Source: Candidatus Cloacimonadota bacterium
Lineage (GTDB): Bacteria > Cloacimonadota > Cloacimonadia > Cloacimonadales > WRIO01
DNA length: 8,363 nt
Direction: 5' to 3'
Assembly (NCBI GenBank): GCA_017998585.1
Contig: JAGOCT010000059.1
Coordinates: 1-8,363 of the forward strand
Positions 5,793 to 8,363 of the stretch are shown here, in pieces. The translations under genes and the position numbers were made by a program. Under the pieces are notes generated by a model. The model saw nothing but the letters and a program-made list of their open reading frames with translations, had not been told where the DNA came from and did not search any database. Within the stretch, counting starts at the first letter, position 1. Every line of letters begins with the position of its first letter.

Positions 5793-8231
5793 ATGTTAAG
5801 CAGTTATTTTAAAGTGGCTATACGGAATATCATGAAAACCAAATTGTACTCATTTTTAAATATTCTTGGATTATCCATCGGTTTGGCAGGATTGATTCTG
5901 ATTATTTTATATACATATTATCAAATGACTTATGATACTTATCATCAGAATGCTGACCGGATATATCGAATTGCGTCAAAGTTTTCAGTTGATGGGAAAG
6001 AAGATCTTTTTGCAGCTTCTTCATTTGCAATTGCACCCTTGTTTAAGGAGGATTATCCTGAAGTAGAAGATTTTGTACGTTTTTCAAACATGGGAGACCT
6101 GGTTCTTAAATATAACAATGCTTTGTATAAGGTCAGTGGAAATTATTTCTGTGAACAAAGTGTTTTTAAAATGTTTACCCATGAGATCATTGCCGGATCA
6201 GAAAAGGATGCGCTTACCGGTCTGAATAAAGTGGTGATTTCAGAATCTACAGCAGAAAAGATATTTGCTGATGAAGATCCAATTGGCAAAAATCTTACAA
6301 ATCCACAGGGTCAGGTCTATACAGTAACAGCTGTTTTCAAAGATTTACCTGGGAATGTACATTTAAGATATAATGCGCTTTATTCAGCTGAAAACCTGAA
6401 TCAAAGATTAATTGCATTACAGGGACCTGGAGCTCGTGATTATCATAATCCTCAGTTTTTATGGCAGATCAATGATATGAGCTATATTTTACTTAAATCT
6501 AATACCAATCATGACGCATTTATTAAAAAAGCAATTGGTTTTGGTGATAAATATATGAATGAGCAAGGTAAGCAGTTTAATACTTTTTTTGAACCACTCA
6601 TTCAGCCATTAAGAGACACACACTATGGTAAATTACAGTGGGATTCTCCGGCAGGAAAAAAAGAATATATCGCCTTGTTTATAATGGTTGGATTTTTTCT
6701 TTTACTGATTGCCTGTATCAATTACATGAATCTCTCAACAGCCCGATCTGCCAAAAGAGCCAAAGAAGTCGGTTTACGGAAGGTGGTTGGTGCTCAGAGG
6801 AATCAGCTGATTACCCAGTTTTTAACCGAATCGGTGTTAATCGCCCTGATAGCCCTGTTTTTTGCATTAATCATTGCAGAGCTGGTTTTGCCTTTGTTTA
6901 ATCAAATGGCAGGGACTCAATTATCTTTAAAATCCCATATACCCTGGTGGCTTTATCCTTCATTTTTAATTCTTACCGTTCTTGTAGGGATGATATCCGG
7001 TAGTTATCCTGCATTCTTTTTATCTGCGTATCAACCGGCGATTGTGATAAAAGGGGAACTGACTAAAGGGGTGAAAGGTAAGTTGATTCGTGAGATATTG
7101 GTTGTTTTTCAGTTTTCACTTTCGATCATCATGATTATATCGACTCTGGTGGTGTTAAAACAGCTCAATTATCTAAGATCTCAGCCTTTAGGTTATCAGA
7201 AAGAGAATGTGATCAACATAGAAGCTGCCCGAGATAGTGTGTATGCTCAAAATTATGTGGCTTTTCGTAATGAGATACTTAAAGAAAGTACCGTTAAAGG
7301 CGTTGCAACCAGTAACAGTGCTCCTGTAGGTGAACAGGGTAAATTGATCTTTGCTTATGAAAAAAATGGAAAAACCGTTACGGTAGGTTTTAATTATATG
7401 GTTGTTGATCCGTCATTCTTAAAATTGATGGGTATTCCACTGGCTCAGGGCAGAAATTTTGAATCTGTTGATGGTGTTCACTATTCTGGTAAAATGATAG
7501 AAACTATTCCAACTGAATTTGTCATTAATGAGGCTGCAGCCAAATCTGCCGGCTGGTCAAACCCAATCAATCAAAAGTTTTCCAATGCCGGTGATCCAAA
7601 TCTCGGAAAAGTCATTGGAGTGGTTAAAGATTTTAACTATAATTCATTGCATAATACCGTTGAACCTTTAGCCTTGTTACCTTCAAACCGGGTGGAACGC
7701 AGTATCAGTATCCGAATTTCTGCAGAAAATACACCACAAACGCTGGCAAAACTGGAAGTGATCTGGGGTAAATATTTCCCCAATACACCATTTGATTATC
7801 AGTTCATAGAAGAAAAAATAGATCAGCTTTATGCTTCTGAATTAAAATTATCCAAGATATTTACCTACTTCTCCATTATGTGTATTTTGATCGCTTGTCT
7901 GGGTTTGCTTGGTTTGGCTACTTTTGCATCCCAACAGCGTACAAAAGAAATCGGTATTCGTAAAGTTATGGGATCTAATATCAGAAGTATTATCATTTTG
8001 TTAACAAAAGATTTCTCTAAACTGGTCATTATCTCCAATGTTATTGCTTTACCTTTGGCATTTTTCTTAATGAATTACTGGTTAAAGAAATTCCCGTATC
8101 ATATTGGCATTCCGGTTAGTTCATTTATCATTGCCATGACCTCCGGATTTGTGATTGCCTGGCTGACAGTCGGAGTCGTCGCCTATAAAGCCGCCTCAGC
8201 CAATCCGGTTGAAGCTCTGCATTATGAATAA
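5793..8231 (+). CDS. Large FtsX/MacB-family ABC transporter permease with two repeated modules
   Basis: An 812-residue inner-membrane permease made of two MacB-like halves, about double the size of the usual FtsX-family subunit. The first half has an N-terminal helix (about 20-43), a periplasmic MacB_PCD domain (about 48-288) and an FtsX core with helices near 291-312, 342-367 and 388-412. It contains the cytoplasmic motif AKEVGLRKVVGA (323-334). The second half begins with a helix at about 432-456, then a periplasmic domain (about 465-685) and helices near 690-712, 735-760 and 775-798. It contains the matching motif TKEIGIRKVMGS (717-728) and ends with ASANPVEALHYE. This layout is typical of Bacteroidota and related phyla. 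A strong AGGGGAGG (5781-5788) precedes the ATG. MacB-type permeases act as mechanotransmitters with a periplasmic adaptor, fitting the HlyD-like gene upstream. Export or resistance is likely; the cargo is unknown. Confidence 0.93.
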   Translation: MLSSYFKVAIRNIMKTKLYSFLNILGLSIGLAGLILIILYTYYQMTYDTYHQNADRIYRIASKFSVDGKEDLFAASSFAIAPLFKEDYPEVEDFVRFSNMGDLVLKYNNALYKVSGNYFCEQSVFKMFTHEIIAGSEKDALTGLNKVVISESTAEKIFADEDPIGKNLTNPQGQVYTVTAVFKDLPGNVHLRYNALYSAENLNQRLIALQGPGARDYHNPQFLWQINDMSYILLKSNTNHDAFIKKAIGFGDKYMNEQGKQFNTFFEPLIQPLRDTHYGKLQWDSPAGKKEYIALFIMVGFFLLLIACINYMNLSTARSAKRAKEVGLRKVVGAQRNQLITQFLTESVLIALIALFFALIIAELVLPLFNQMAGTQLSLKSHIPWWLYPSFLILTVLVGMISGSYPAFFLSAYQPAIVIKGELTKGVKGKLIREILVVFQFSLSIIMIISTLVVLKQLNYLRSQPLGYQKENVINIEAARDSVYAQNYVAFRNEILKESTVKGVATSNSAPVGEQGKLIFAYEKNGKTVTVGFNYMVVDPSFLKLMGIPLAQGRNFESVDGVHYSGKMIETIPTEFVINEAAAKSAGWSNPINQKFSNAGDPNLGKVIGVVKDFNYNSLHNTVEPLALLPSNRVERSISIRISAENTPQTLAKLEVIWGKYFPNTPFDYQFIEEKIDQLYASELKLSKIFTYFSIMCILIACLGLLGLATFASQQRTKEIGIRKVMGSNIRSIIILLTKDFSKLVIISNVIALPLAFFLMNYWLKKFPYHIGIPVSSFIIAMTSGFVIAWLTVGVVAYKAASANPVEALHYE

Positions 8232-8280
8232 AAAAGCTTGACTGGATTTTATTGCCGATAAAAATATGATTTTGGTTTAC

Positions 8281-8315
8281 ATCAGGATGACTGTTTCAAT
8301 AACAATCATCCTGAT
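8281..8315 (+). terminator. Hairpin after the permease gene, possible terminator or attenuator
   Basis: ATCAGGATGA and TCATCCTGAT form a perfect 10-bp stem. It continues inward past one C/A mismatch with 4 more base pairs to a 5-nt loop. It starts 49 bp after the permease stop. The sequence that follows (TCTTAAATT) is only moderately T-rich, so termination may be partial or the hairpin may serve mRNA stability. Confidence 0.45.
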
Positions 8316-8350
8316 TCTTAAATTGATTAAAACAGTTTAGTTTGAAGGGT

Positions 8351-8363
8351 AAGGGAACATGAT
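8351..8363 (+). other. Possible ribosome-binding site and start codon of a further gene
   Basis: AAGGG (8351-8355) is followed after three bases by ATG at 8359 and the window end. Operons of this type often carry additional permease genes in series, so another operon member would not be surprising. Only five coding bases are visible and nothing can be said of the product. Confidence 0.25.

Noticed and set aside
6638..6901. 87-residue open frame on the plus strand
   Set aside because: It lies wholly inside the permease gene in another frame, has no ribosome-binding site and shows no recognisable protein features.
8238..8270. TTGACT followed by AT-rich sequence as a promoter for a downstream gene
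   Set aside because: The best -10 candidates (TAAAAA at 15 bp, TATGAT at 21 bp) have poor spacing, so the case is too weak.

Overview
The window is AT-rich and carries one regulatory and transport locus, flanked on the left by the tail of an unrelated-looking efflux gene. The permease has the long, doubled MacB/FtsX layout common in Bacteroidota and neighbouring FCB-group phyla, and the kinase and regulator belong to an NtrB/NtrC-like pair type also frequent there. Strong Shine-Dalgarno sequences and a near-consensus sigma70-type promoter fit Bacteroidota proper less well. A related phylum (for example Cloacimonadota, Calditrichota or Marinimicrobia) is my guess, and it is only an inference.

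Layout: positions 1-338 (+) encode the C-terminal end of a MATE-family exporter. Converging on it from the right (minus strand) is a two-gene operon: an NtrC-type sigma54 activator (1678-3069), transcribed first, and an NtrB-like membrane histidine kinase (351-1688) overlapping it by 11 bp. A 351-bp divergent intergenic region (3070-3420) follows. It holds a sigma70-like promoter for the regulator, a perfect 16-bp palindrome with a second related half-site two helical turns away (likely activator sites), a 191-bp non-coding segment bounded by 18-bp inverted repeats, and an excellent sigma54 -24/-12 promoter pointing right. Downstream on the plus strand come a 72-residue membrane/coiled-coil protein (3421-3639), an HlyD/MacA-like adaptor (3660-4922), a 168-bp gap filled with tandem palindromic repeats, a LolD/MacB-type ATPase (5091-5774) and an 812-residue double FtsX/MacB permease (5793-8231). 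The window ends just after a hairpin, with a possible start codon of another gene.

How it works together (inference): the kinase has no extracytoplasmic sensor domain and probably senses a membrane or cytoplasmic cue. It phosphorylates the activator, which binds the palindromic enhancer and drives sigma54 polymerase at 3374-3389. This turns on a tripartite-type ABC export or envelope-stress system. No outer-membrane TolC-like gene is visible. The most unusual points are the PspB-like architecture of the first operon gene, whose true start lies downstream of the sigma54 promoter, and the MITE-like segment that appears to have been inserted between enhancer and promoter.
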